64,000 nt of DNA from Verrucomicrobiota bacterium (GTDB lineage: Bacteria > Verrucomicrobiota > Kiritimatiellia > RFP12 > UBA1067), in NCBI GenBank assembly GCA_023269675.1, contig JAHFSX010000002.1, positions 1 to 64,000 of the forward strand, written 5' to 3'. Every line of letters begins with the position of its first letter. The stretch's first letter is position 1. Below the pieces are notes generated by a model. That model saw only the letters and a program-made list of their open reading frames with translations. It searched no databases and was not told where the DNA came from. Position numbers and translations under genes: made by a program. Positions 1-8,170 of this stretch are shown piece after piece.

Positions 1-516
1 GGTCTTGCCGGTGGCGCGGTCGCCGATAATCAACTCGCGCTGGCCGCGTCCGATCGGGATCATCGCGTCAATCGCCATGATGCCGGTCTGAACCGGCTGG
101 CTGACCGATCGGCGGCGGATAATGCCGGGGGCGATCTTCTCCACCGGATAACTCTCCTCCGACTTGATCGGACCCTTGCCGTCGAGGGGCTCGCCCAACA
201 CATTCACGACGCGGCCCAGCAGCCCCTTGCCGACCGGAACCTGCAGAAGCTTGCCGGTGGTGCGGGCTTCAGCGCCGGCCTTGAGCCGGGTGTAATCGCC
301 AAGAATGATGACGCCGACTTCGGTTTCCTCAAGATTCAGCACCAGCCCGGTGACGCCGTTGCCCAGATCGATCATCTCGTTGAGCATCGCGTCGGTCAAG
401 CCGTCAATCTTGGCGACGCCGTCGCTGATCTCGCGGATGACACCCACGTTCAGTGTGGCCGTCGTTGTCTTTAAGCCCGTGATTTGGGCTTCAATCTCTT
501 TGAGCAGGTTTGCCAT
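1..516 (-). CDS. atpA: F1F0 ATP synthase subunit alpha, N-terminal part (runs off the left edge)
   Basis: Non-catalytic alpha subunit of the F1 head of ATP synthase. The 172 codons present start with [15 protein letters not shown] and end at the window edge inside the P-loop ([10 protein letters not shown]), just after the typical PIGRGQREL segment. The ATG at 516 follows a GAGG ribosome site 5 bases upstream (GAGGTAATT then ATG) and lies 12 bases after the atpH stop. It is the fifth atp gene here in the standard order B-E-F-H-A; gamma, beta and epsilon should follow outside the window. The gene is cut only by the window, not broken. Confidence 0.98.
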   Translation of the reverse strand, partial: MANLLKEIEAQITGLKTTTATLNVGVIREISDGVAKIDGLTDAMLNEMIDLGNGVTGLVLNLEETEVGVIILGDYTRLKAGAEARTTGKLLQVPVGKGLLGRVVNVLGEPLDGKGPIKSEESYPVEKIAPGIIRRRSVSQPVQTGIMAIDAMIPIGRGQRELIIGDRATGKT

Positions 517-528
517 AATTACCTCGCA

Positions 529-921
529 TTAAAAACTGTTTTTCAACGCTTCCAGTTTGGCCCGCACGGTGCCGTCGATCACGTCGCATCCCACCTGAAG
601 CCGCAGTCCGCCAATCAGCTCCGGGCGTTGGGCGAACACCATGGCTATTCCCGGGCCATAGTGGCGCGTCACCCCGGCTTGAATGACTTCCTGCACCCCC
701 GCCGTCAAAGGCGTGGCGCTTTGGACGATGGCGGTGTGCCGGGCGTAGTCGAGCTGCACCAGTCGCAGAAAATGTTGGAGAATGGCCGGAACATTTCGTT
801 GACTGGTCGCGATCACGCGTTGCACCACGTCCCGGACACGCCCCTCATCGAGCAAGCCGTCCACCAGGCAAAGGCGGTAAAGCTGCTTGCCTGCGTTTCT
901 CGCTGATTTGGTGATTTTCAT
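529..921 (-). CDS. atpH: F1F0 ATP synthase subunit delta, unusually short
   Basis: Delta subunit, which links the F1 head to the peripheral stalk. The C-terminal signature is clear: RPELIGGLRLQVGCDVIDGT followed by VRAKLEAL, the conserved end of the family. At 130 residues it is about 45-50 shorter than the usual 175-180, and the loss falls in the N-terminal helical domain that binds the tip of alpha. No in-frame start further upstream is available because the atpF stop lies 2 bases before this ATG. Position between atpF and atpA is canonical. The shortening is seen in sequence; whether it changes stator binding is unknown. Confidence 0.93.
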   Translation of the reverse strand: MKITKSARNAGKQLYRLCLVDGLLDEGRVRDVVQRVIATSQRNVPAILQHFLRLVQLDYARHTAIVQSATPLTAGVQEVIQAGVTRHYGPGIAMVFAQRPELIGGLRLQVGCDVIDGTVRAKLEALKNSF

Positions 922-923
922 CT

Positions 924-1469
924 TTATGCCGCGAATTGTTTTGCCGTTTCCTCGGCAAGGCGCTGTTGGTCTTCTCCGGTGAGGATCTTGCCGGTAACGG
1001 CGGTCGTGGCTTGCACCACCAGTTTGCCGACCTCGCGTTTGAGCTCGCCCAGCATGCGCTCGTGGTCCTGGGCGGCGGCCTCGCGAGCCTTGGCCATGAT
1101 CTGCTCAGCGGCGGCGAGGGCTTTTTTGGTTTCCTCGAGTTGCACGCGGGCGGCGACGGCACGGGCCTCCTCGATGACCTGTGCGGCCTGAACTTGCGCC
1201 TGAGCCAACACCTCCAGGCGTTGCGCCTCGGTCTTGCTCAATTCCGCCTCAATTTTTTCGGCGTTCGCGATGCCCTGCGCGATCTGCTCACGCCGCTGCT
1301 CCAGCATCGTGAAGATGCGCTGGTAAGCAAACTTGTAAAGCACCGCGCAGACGATCGAAAAACTGATGATCTGCGCACCCAAATGCTGCCAGTCCACCCC
1401 GAACGTCCGGGCGATCTGCGCAATCTGGCCATCGCCCGCGGCCACCGCCAAAAAATTCCAGGCCATCAT
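924..1469 (-). CDS. atpF: F1F0 ATP synthase subunit b
   Basis: Peripheral-stalk subunit b, 181 residues from the chosen start. It has one N-terminal membrane segment (about residues 28-48, around IISFSIVCAVLYKFAYQ) followed by a long Ala/Glu/Gln-rich coiled coil (about residues 50-155). The open frame extends 12 codons upstream, but the ATG at 1469 has a GAGG site 8 bases before it and gives the expected N-terminus MMAWNFLAVAAGDG; the ATG at 1466 is an equal alternative. It lies between atpE and atpH; the stop is 2 bases before atpH. No second b' copy is visible. Confidence 0.95.
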   Translation of the reverse strand: MMAWNFLAVAAGDGQIAQIARTFGVDWQHLGAQIISFSIVCAVLYKFAYQRIFTMLEQRREQIAQGIANAEKIEAELSKTEAQRLEVLAQAQVQAAQVIEEARAVAARVQLEETKKALAAAEQIMAKAREAAAQDHERMLGELKREVGKLVVQATTAVTGKILTGEDQQRLAEETAKQFAA

Positions 1470-1526
1470 ACGTACAACCTCGCTGCTTGGAGGGCGCAGA
1501 ACCATTGAGATTCTGCGCCCGACCCG

Positions 1527-1742
1527 TTATTGTTTAACGAGGAACAAGGCGTAAAACACGATCGCTTCCGCGAAGGCAATGGCCAGAATCGCCTGGACCA
1601 TGATCTTCGTGGCCGCGCCGGGATTGCGCCCCACCGCCTCCGATGCCTTCATGCCGATCAGCCCGACGCCGATGGCCGCGCCGAGCGCCGCCAACCCGAC
1701 ATGAATGCTCCCGGTGACCTCCGCCAGTATGGGTGTAACCAT
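1527..1742 (-). CDS. atpE: F1F0 ATP synthase subunit c
   Basis: Rotor-ring c subunit of 71 residues: two membrane helices joined by the polar loop GRNPGA. The ion-binding carboxylate is Glu59 in helix 2 (AIAFAEAIVFYA). The Ser/Thr ligands that typically follow this Glu in Na+-binding rings are absent (Ala-Ile instead), so proton coupling is the simpler reading; this is inference. The ATG is preceded by AGGAGAAGAAAG, a strong ribosome site suited to the high copy number of c. It lies between atpB and atpF. Confidence 0.97.
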   Translation of the reverse strand: MVTPILAEVTGSIHVGLAALGAAIGVGLIGMKASEAVGRNPGAATKIMVQAILAIAFAEAIVFYALFLVKQ

Positions 1743-1800
1743 CTTTCTTCTCCTTTTTAATGCCGGCTCCCGCGATTGAACACGGTCAAGCCGGCAAAAT

Positions 1801-2682
1801 TCACGGCTTCGTTTCCGCTTCGTGGGCCGATTCCTCGTGCTGGCAGATCAGCAGCGTGAATACCGCGCACAGCAGCATGAACACGAGAGCCTGCACCAAG
1901 CCCACCAGCACTTCCATGAAATAGAAGGGGATCGGCAGCAGCCACCCCAGGCCGGGCTGTATGCGGGCCATCGCCTCCAGCATGTTCTCGCCCGCGAAAA
2001 TATTACCGTAGAGACGGAAACTGAGGGAGACCGGCCGGAAAAGGATGGAGATGATCTCCAAAAAGCCGGCGCAGAAAAAAACCAGCACCATCAGCACTTT
2101 CAGGAAGCCGCTCGTCTCGCCCTTCGGCGCGAACAGCTCCTTCAGAAAACCGAGCGGGCCGACCTCCCGCATGGCCCAGACGATCCAGCAGGCGAAAAAG
2201 ATCAGCGCCATGGCCAGCGTCAGGTTCATGTCCGCATTCGCGCCCCGCAGGAGGGGCTGGTCGATGACGAAACCGTGGGCCGTCTGATGCCCCCACCCGA
2301 TCGTCCCGACCCCGGGCACCAGGCCGAACCAATTGGCCGCCAGAATAAACAGGAAGATCGTGGCGAGAAACCAGAACGTCCGCTTGACCAGGTGCGCGCC
2401 GATAATGCTCTCCAGAAAACCGTACAAACTCTCGATCAGCCACTCCATGAGGTTTTGCGCCCGCCCGGGAGTTTTCTTCATGTCGCGCGTGGCCCTCCGG
2501 GCAAAGACGATCAAGCCGGCGGCCACCATCCAGCTCACGACCATGGAGTTGCTGACGAAGCCGCCCAGGGAATCGAGCGGGACCGCGCTTTGCGAAAGGC
2601 CGTGTTCTTCCGCCTCCGCGAACACGGGGACGCTCGCCAGCGCAGCCAGCAGCCAGAGCCCTCTATTGAGTTTAGTTCTCAT
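1801..2682 (-). CDS. atpB: F1F0 ATP synthase subunit a
   Basis: Membrane subunit a, which carries the ion half-channels facing the c ring. At 293 residues it starts with a signal-peptide-like segment (MRTKLNRGLWLLAALASVPV then FAEAEEHG), as in several PVC and Bacteroidota homologues, and then has five to six membrane helices. The essential Arg is visible in the SLSFRLYGNIFAGE motif, and the last helices contain LVGLVQALVFMLL. The frame extends two codons upstream to a TTG, but ATG 2682 is preferred; it sits 2 bases after the ppk2 stop (TGA-TC-ATG), implying translational coupling. No atpI lies upstream; ppk2 occupies that place. Confidence 0.96.
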   Translation of the reverse strand: MRTKLNRGLWLLAALASVPVFAEAEEHGLSQSAVPLDSLGGFVSNSMVVSWMVAAGLIVFARRATRDMKKTPGRAQNLMEWLIESLYGFLESIIGAHLVKRTFWFLATIFLFILAANWFGLVPGVGTIGWGHQTAHGFVIDQPLLRGANADMNLTLAMALIFFACWIVWAMREVGPLGFLKELFAPKGETSGFLKVLMVLVFFCAGFLEIISILFRPVSLSFRLYGNIFAGENMLEAMARIQPGLGWLLPIPFYFMEVLVGLVQALVFMLLCAVFTLLICQHEESAHEAETKP

Positions 2683-2684
2683 GA

Positions 2685-3455
2685 TCAATACTTCTCCGCT
2701 ACCGTTTTTCTGCCCTTGAGCGAGGCCTGATCGTCATAGGCGTGCTTCATCGAGCGCTTGGGCAGCTTCACCTTTTCGCGCTCAACCTCCTTGTAGGGGA
2801 TGAGGCTGAGGATATGCCGGATGCAGTTCAGGCGCGCGCGCTTCTTGTCATCCGAGTGCAGGATGAACCACGGGGCCCATTTCGTGTCCGTGGCGGAGAG
2901 CATCATGTCGCGGGCGCGCGAGTACTCGAACCATTTGCTGCGCGAGGGCAGGTCCATCGGGCTGAGCTTCCACTGGCGCACCGGGTCTTCTATGCGCGCT
3001 TCGAAACGCCGCTTCTGCTCCTTGTCGCTGACCTCGAGCCAGATCTTGATGAGATGAATGCCGCCCTCGACAAGGTATTTCTCCATTTCCGGGCAGGTCT
3101 TGAGAAAGTGATCGTGCTGTTCGGGCGTACAGAAGCCCATGACATACTCGACGCCCAGACGGTTGTACCAGCTCCGGTCGAAGATCACGACCTCTCCCGC
3201 CGCCGGGAAATGCTGCATGTAGCGCTGCATGTACAGCTGCGACTTCTCGCGGTCGGAGGGCGCCGGCAGAGCCACCGTCCGGAACACGCGCGGGCTCACG
3301 CGCTCGGTGATGGCCTTGATGGTTCCGCCCTTGCCGGCGGCATCGCGCCCCTCGAACACGATCATCACCCGCAGGCCTTTGACCTTCACCCACTCCTGGA
3401 GCCTGCAGAGCTCGCCCTGGAGCTTGCGCAGTTCCTTTTCGTAGAAACCGGACTT
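2685..3455 (-). repeat. 771-base direct repeat (ppk2 body), copy 1
   Basis: This interval aligns without gaps to 9602-10372 in the same orientation; encoded proteins are about 94% identical by eye. Similarity stops abruptly at the 5' end (the N-terminal 12 codons differ) and just past the stop codon. The two copies flank the RND efflux operon. Confidence 0.85.
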
Positions 3456-3491
3456 CATCTTTTTGATTCCGACGGATTCTGACGCATTCAT
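2685..3491 (-). CDS. ppk2: Polyphosphate kinase 2, copy adjacent to atpB
   Basis: PPK2-family kinase that transfers phosphate between polyphosphate and nucleoside phosphates. The 268-residue one-domain protein has the Walker A loop GRDAAGKGG (residues 48-56), the Walker B/lid region FDRSWYNR (Asp105) and the family sequence KWFEYSRARD. Length fits class I enzymes (about 230-300). The ATG has GGGAG 6 bases upstream. It is the first gene directly before atpB (2-base gap) and lies 35 bases after the outer-membrane efflux gene, so it may be co-transcribed with both. From Lys13 to the stop it matches the second copy at 9602-10372 with 14 residue changes in 256 and no indel. Direction of catalysis (NTP making versus polyP making) cannot be read from sequence. 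Confidence 0.95.
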   Translation of the reverse strand: MNASESVGIKKMKSGFYEKELRKLQGELCRLQEWVKVKGLRVMIVFEGRDAAGKGGTIKAITERVSPRVFRTVALPAPSDREKSQLYMQRYMQHFPAAGEVVIFDRSWYNRLGVEYVMGFCTPEQHDHFLKTCPEMEKYLVEGGIHLIKIWLEVSDKEQKRRFEARIEDPVRQWKLSPMDLPSRSKWFEYSRARDMMLSATDTKWAPWFILHSDDKKRARLNCIRHILSLIPYKEVEREKVKLPKRSMKHAYDDQASLKGRKTVAEKY

Positions 3492-3526
3492 GGGTGCTCC
3501 CTTGCTTGCGGTCTGTCAGCCGATGC

Positions 3527-4999
3527 TCATTTCTGTACCAACGCCGTTTCGTTTTGCCAGCCCCCGCCCAGCGACCGATAGAGGGCGACGACACTCAGCA
3601 ACTCCTTCAGCCGGGCCTGGGCCAGCCCCAGTTCAGCGGTGAAAAGCTCCTGCTCGTTGTACAGCACCTCCAGGTAACTGGTGACGCCGCCTTCGTAGCG
3701 GGTTCCGGCCATCTCGGCAGCGTTGCGATTGGCCGTGGTGCGCGCCTCCTGATGGGTGCGGAACTCCCGGCTCCGCTGATAGCTAATGAGGCTGTCGGAC
3801 ACTTCCCGGAAGGAGTTCTGCACGGTCTTCTGGTACTGGGCGAGCGACTCTTGGAAGAACGCCTCGGCAAAGTTCAAATTGCCGCGCAGCGCCCCCCCCG
3901 TAAAAACGGGCACCGTCACCGAAGGCCCAAATTGCCAGGTCCTGGCCGACGAGGACAGGAGATCGGAGAATTCCAGGGACTGGAATCCGAAAACGCCGGT
4001 CAGCGATACGCTCGGGAAAAAAGCGGCCTTGGCCTTGCCGATGTCGGCGTTGGCCGCGACGAGCAATTGTTCCGCGGAGCGGATGTCGGGCCGACGCTCA
4101 ATCAGGTCGGAAGGCAAGCCGACCGGAACCAACAGTTCGAGGTGTTGCCCCATAAAGCCCTCGCCCCGCGCAAGCGCGCCGGGATTGCGACCGAGCAGAA
4201 TGCACAGCTCGTTTTCCTTTTGCTCGATGCGCCGATGGGTATCGGCAATGGCGGCTTCGGCGGTGGCGACCAGCACCTGCGCCTGATACACGTCTTGCTT
4301 CGAGGCCACCCCACCCTCTTCGCGGAACGTTGTGAGGTTAAGGGAGTTGGTCCGCACACCCAACGTGCGCTGGGCGATGTCCAGCTCGTAATCGAGCTCG
4401 AGCAAGGTGAGATAGGCGGTGGCGACCTCGGCGACCAGCGTCTGCCGCACCGTCCGCTGCGCGTGCTCGGTGGCCAGCAGCTGGGCCATCGAAGCCTCGT
4501 TCGCCCGGCGCACGCGGCCCCACAGGTCCACTTCGTAGGAGGCCATGGCGGCGTAGACCGAGCTGTAATCCTGCTCAGGATCGACACCGGCCGGCACGGG
4601 CGAGACGCCTTTCTCGCTGGCGCGCACGGTGTTCCAATCCCCTCCCGCGCCGATGGTCGGAAAGAAACGCGAGCGGGTGACGCGCGCGGCGGCTTCGGCC
4701 TGCAGCACGCGGGCGGCGGCGATCTTGATGTCCCAGCTGTTGGTGAGGGCCTCGTCGATGTAGGCCTGGAGCCGGGGATCGCCCAAAACCTGACGCCAGA
4801 CGAGCTCGCCGAGGTGATTGCTGGGCGAGACGTTCGCGCTTTCAGCAGGCGCAGCGCGGAATTCCAGGGGCGGAGTCAGGTCCGGACGTTTGTAGTCCGG
4901 CCCCAAGGCGCGACAACCAGTCAACACCACCAGAAGGGCGAGGGTGACTAAAGCGGCCGCACCGGCGGCGGCGATCGTGTGATCCGGAAGCCTGCTCAT
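3527..4999 (-). CDS. RND efflux outer-membrane lipoprotein (NodT/OprM family)
   Basis: Outer-membrane channel of a tripartite efflux pump. The 490-residue protein has a lipoprotein signal ending in LTGC (Cys29) followed by the family start RALGPDYKRPDL. Two tandem TolC-like repeats follow; typical motifs include IDEALTNSWDIKIAAARVLQ, PVPAGVD, LIERRPDIRSAEQLL and VPVFTGGALRGNL. Length matches the 460-500 usual for the family. The start overlaps the stop of the RND gene by 4 bases (ATGA), and AGGGGAG precedes it. It completes an adaptor-permease-channel operon. Substrates cannot be predicted. Confidence 0.94.
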   Translation of the reverse strand: MSRLPDHTIAAAGAAALVTLALLVVLTGCRALGPDYKRPDLTPPLEFRAAPAESANVSPSNHLGELVWRQVLGDPRLQAYIDEALTNSWDIKIAAARVLQAEAAARVTRSRFFPTIGAGGDWNTVRASEKGVSPVPAGVDPEQDYSSVYAAMASYEVDLWGRVRRANEASMAQLLATEHAQRTVRQTLVAEVATAYLTLLELDYELDIAQRTLGVRTNSLNLTTFREEGGVASKQDVYQAQVLVATAEAAIADTHRRIEQKENELCILLGRNPGALARGEGFMGQHLELLVPVGLPSDLIERRPDIRSAEQLLVAANADIGKAKAAFFPSVSLTGVFGFQSLEFSDLLSSSARTWQFGPSVTVPVFTGGALRGNLNFAEAFFQESLAQYQKTVQNSFREVSDSLISYQRSREFRTHQEARTTANRNAAEMAGTRYEGGVTSYLEVLYNEQELFTAELGLAQARLKELLSVVALYRSLGGGWQNETALVQK

Positions 5000-7900
5000 A
5001 CGTGCTCCCCTCCCTTACCTTCAACGGCCACGGGACCCGGCAGCGGTCTCTTCTTGCCGAAGCGTTCCGACAGCGTCTGAACGAAAACGTAGCAGACCGG
5101 GATGATGAACAGCCCCACGACGGTGGAAATGCCCATGCCATACACAACGCCCGTGCCCATCGTGCTGCGCGAGGCGGCCCCGGAGCCGCTGGCCAGCATC
5201 AGCGGCACGCAGCCGAGGATGAAGGCGAAGGAGGTCATCAGAATCGGCCGCAGCCGGAGCTTCGATCCCTGCACGGCAGCCTCGAGGACGCCGACGCCCT
5301 CGTCGCGTTTCATCTTGGCGAACTCGACGATGAGGATGGCGTTCTTGGCCGCCAGGCCGATGAGCATGACCAGTCCGATCTGCGCATACACGTTCAAATC
5401 AAAGCCGCGAGAAAACATGCCGACCAGCATGCCGAGGATGACGGTCGGCGTGGCCAGCAGCACCGCGAAGGGCAGCCCCCAGCTCTCATACTGCGCCGCC
5501 AGCAGCAGGAAGACGAACAGGATCGCCATGCCGAAGATGACCGGCGCCTGGCCCTCGGATTTCTTCTCCTGGAGGGTCAGGCCTGACCATTCGTAGCCCA
5601 CCTCGCTGGGCATGGTCTTCATGACTTCCTCGATGGCCTTGATGGCCTGCCCGGAACTGTAGCCGGGCGCGGTGGCACCCATCATTTCGGCCGCGTTGTA
5701 AAGGTTGAAACGGGAGACGAAATTCGGCCCGCTGATCTTGGTGATCTTGACGAGGGTTTCGAGGGGCACCATCTGGCCGGTGTTGTTGCGCACGTAGAAC
5801 TTGCCGATGTCGTCGGGCTGGTTGGTGAACTCCGGCTCGGCCTGCAGGAAGACCTTATAGACGCGTCCGAAGCGGACAAAGTCGTTCACGTACAGCCCGC
5901 TCAAGTAGGTCTGCAGCGTCTGGAAGATGCTGTCCACCGGCACGCCCAGCGTGCGGGCCTTCTCGCGGTCGAGCTCGACCTTCACCTGCGGCGTGGCCGA
6001 ATTGAAGGTGGTGCTGACGCGCGCGATCTCGGGGCGTTCGGCCACCGCCTTCTGCAGCTGCTGGACATAGCCGGCCAGCTGCTGGACCGTACCGCCGGAG
6101 CGGTCCTGCAATTGCATGGTGAAGCCGGAGACGTTGCCGTAGCCCGGCAGAGGCGGCGGGCCGAAGGCAAAGGCCCGCGCCCCGGGGATGGCGGCAAACT
6201 TCTTGTTCCACTCGCGTACGAGGGCCTTGGCATGCAGGTCGGGCGACTTGCGCTCCTCCCAGGGTTGCAGGCCCACGAACATCATCGCCGAGTTGGGGAA
6301 GTTCAGCGAATTCAGGATGTTGTAGCCGGCGAGTCCCACGGCCGAGCGGACGCCCTCAGTGCCCGAGACGATCGCTTCCACCTGCTTGAGGACTTCGTCG
6401 GTGCGCTGGAGCGACGCGCCCTCGGGCAGTTCGACCGCGACAAAGAGATAGCCCTTGTCCTCGTCGGGAATGAAGCCGCCGGGCACGAACTTGCCCAGCT
6501 GCCAGACGCCGGCCACGACAGCCACCAGCAGAAGCATGGAGCGCGTGGCCTTGCGGGCCAGGCCGCCGACGAGATTCCCGTAAGAGTTGCTCAGCCAGTC
6601 GAAGAACCGGTTGAACAATTTGAAAAACGCCGCGACCGGGCCGCGTCCAGGCGTCGGCTTCTTAAGCAACAGCGCGCACAGCGCGGGGCTGAGCGTCAGC
6701 GCGTTGATCACCGAGAAGATCACCGCGACGGCAATGGTGAGGGCGAACTGGCTGTAGAGCTGGCCGGTCACGCCGCCCATGAACGCCACCGGCACGAACA
6801 CGGCGCACAGGACCAGGCCGATGGCCACCACCGGCCCCGACACTTCCTTCATGGCCTGACGGGTCGCGTCAACCGGATTCATGCCGTGCTCGAGGTGGTG
6901 CTGCACAGCCTCGACCACGACGATGGCGTCATCCACCACGATGCCGATCGCCAGCACCAGGCCGAACATCGTCAGCACGTTGACGCTGAACCCGAGCACC
7001 GGGAACATGATGAACGCGCCGAGGAGCGAGACGGGCACCGTCGCCATCGGAATGATTGTCGCGCGAAAGCTTTGCAGAAAGAGATAGACCACGATCAGCA
7101 CCAGCACGACCGCCTCGAAGAGCGTATGCACGATCGACTCCATCGAGGCTTTGATCGGCAGGGTGGAATCCATCACCACGTTGTAAGCCATGTCCGGCGG
7201 GAACTGCGCCTTGGCGGCCTCGAGGATCTTCTTCACGTTGTCCGCGGTCTCGATGGCGTTTGCGCCCGGCGCGAGGAAGATGCCGAGGGCGCCCGACGCG
7301 GACTGCTTCCCGGACTCGTTGAAGCGGGCGCGCAAGTCGTAGGTCATCGCGCCGAGTTCCACGCGGCCGACGTCCTTGACCTTCACCTGCGACCCGTCAG
7401 GGTTGGAGCGGATGATGATGTCCGCAAACTCCTTGGGGTCCTTGAGCAACCCGAGGGCGCGGACGTTGAACTGCATCTCCTGACCGGTCGGCGCCGGCTC
7501 GGCCCCGATGCGGCCCGCAGGTGACTGGGCGTTCTGCTCCTTGATGGCGTTCTGGATGTCCGAGGGCGTGAGGCCCAGCGCGGCGAGCCTGTCGGGCCGC
7601 AGCCAGATGCGCATGGAGTAATCCTGGGCGGTGAAATTCTTCACGTCGCCCACGCCGCGCACTCGCTTGATGGCGTCCACCAGGTTGATGTCGCAGTAGT
7701 TGCCCAAAAACACCGCGTCGTAGGTGCTGTCGGGCGAATAGAGACCGACGACCATCAGGATGTCCGGGCTGGAGCGGTTGACCACCACGCCTTCGCGTTT
7801 GACCGCATCGGGCAGCTGCGCATCCGCCTGGCCGACGCGGTTCTGCGCGTTCACCTGCATGATGTCCACGTCCGTGCCCACGTCGAAATAGGCGTTCAGC

Positions 7901-8166
7901 GTGAGCTTGCCGTCGTTGGCGCTGAAGGACTGCATGTAGAGCAACTTGTCCACGCCGTTGACCTTGGATTCGATCGGCGTGGCGACGGACTCCATAACCG
8001 CCTCGGCGGCGGCGCCGCGATAGGTCGTGGTGACCTGAATCATCGTCGGACTGACGGGCGGATACTCGGCGATGGGCAGCCGTTTGAGGGTGATCAAGCC
8101 GACGATCACCGTCAGAATCGCAATCACCATCGCGACGATGGGCCGTCGAATGAAGAAGTCGGCCAT
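4996..8166 (-). CDS. RND multidrug efflux permease (AcrB/HAE1 type)
   Basis: Inner-membrane proton/drug antiporter of 1056 residues, a full-length HAE1 family member. It begins MADFFIRRPIVAMVIAILTV, with 12 membrane helices and two large periplasmic loops expected. The proton-relay Asp pair is present in IGIVVDDAIVVVEAV (about residue 405), and the second half holds LAAKNAILIVEFAK. Porter-domain motifs such as NRVGQADAQLPD are present. AAGGA lies 8 bases before the ATG. It sits 4 bases after the adaptor gene and overlaps the outer-membrane gene. The sequence places it with hydrophobic-drug rather than metal (HME) exporters; substrate is unknown. Confidence 0.96.
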   Translation of the reverse strand: MADFFIRRPIVAMVIAILTVIVGLITLKRLPIAEYPPVSPTMIQVTTTYRGAAAEAVMESVATPIESKVNGVDKLLYMQSFSANDGKLTLNAYFDVGTDVDIMQVNAQNRVGQADAQLPDAVKREGVVVNRSSPDILMVVGLYSPDSTYDAVFLGNYCDINLVDAIKRVRGVGDVKNFTAQDYSMRIWLRPDRLAALGLTPSDIQNAIKEQNAQSPAGRIGAEPAPTGQEMQFNVRALGLLKDPKEFADIIIRSNPDGSQVKVKDVGRVELGAMTYDLRARFNESGKQSASGALGIFLAPGANAIETADNVKKILEAAKAQFPPDMAYNVVMDSTLPIKASMESIVHTLFEAVVLVLIVVYLFLQSFRATIIPMATVPVSLLGAFIMFPVLGFSVNVLTMFGLVLAIGIVVDDAIVVVEAVQHHLEHGMNPVDATRQAMKEVSGPVVAIGLVLCAVFVPVAFMGGVTGQLYSQFALTIAVAVIFSVINALTLSPALCALLLKKPTPGRGPVAAFFKLFNRFFDWLSNSYGNLVGGLARKATRSMLLLVAVVAGVWQLGKFVPGGFIPDEDKGYLFVAVELPEGASLQRTDEVLKQVEAIVSGTEGVRSAVGLAGYNILNSLNFPNSAMMFVGLQPWEERKSPDLHAKALVREWNKKFAAIPGARAFAFGPPPLPGYGNVSGFTMQLQDRSGGTVQQLAGYVQQLQKAVAERPEIARVSTTFNSATPQVKVELDREKARTLGVPVDSIFQTLQTYLSGLYVNDFVRFGRVYKVFLQAEPEFTNQPDDIGKFYVRNNTGQMVPLETLVKITKISGPNFVSRFNLYNAAEMMGATAPGYSSGQAIKAIEEVMKTMPSEVGYEWSGLTLQEKKSEGQAPVIFGMAILFVFLLLAAQYESWGLPFAVLLATPTVILGMLVGMFSRGFDLNVYAQIGLVMLIGLAAKNAILIVEFAKMKRDEGVGVLEAAVQGSKLRLRPILMTSFAFILGCVPLMLASGSGAASRSTMGTGVVYGMGISTVVGLFIIPVCYVFVQTLSERFGKKRPLPGPVAVEGKGGEHV

Positions 8167-8170
8167 ACGA

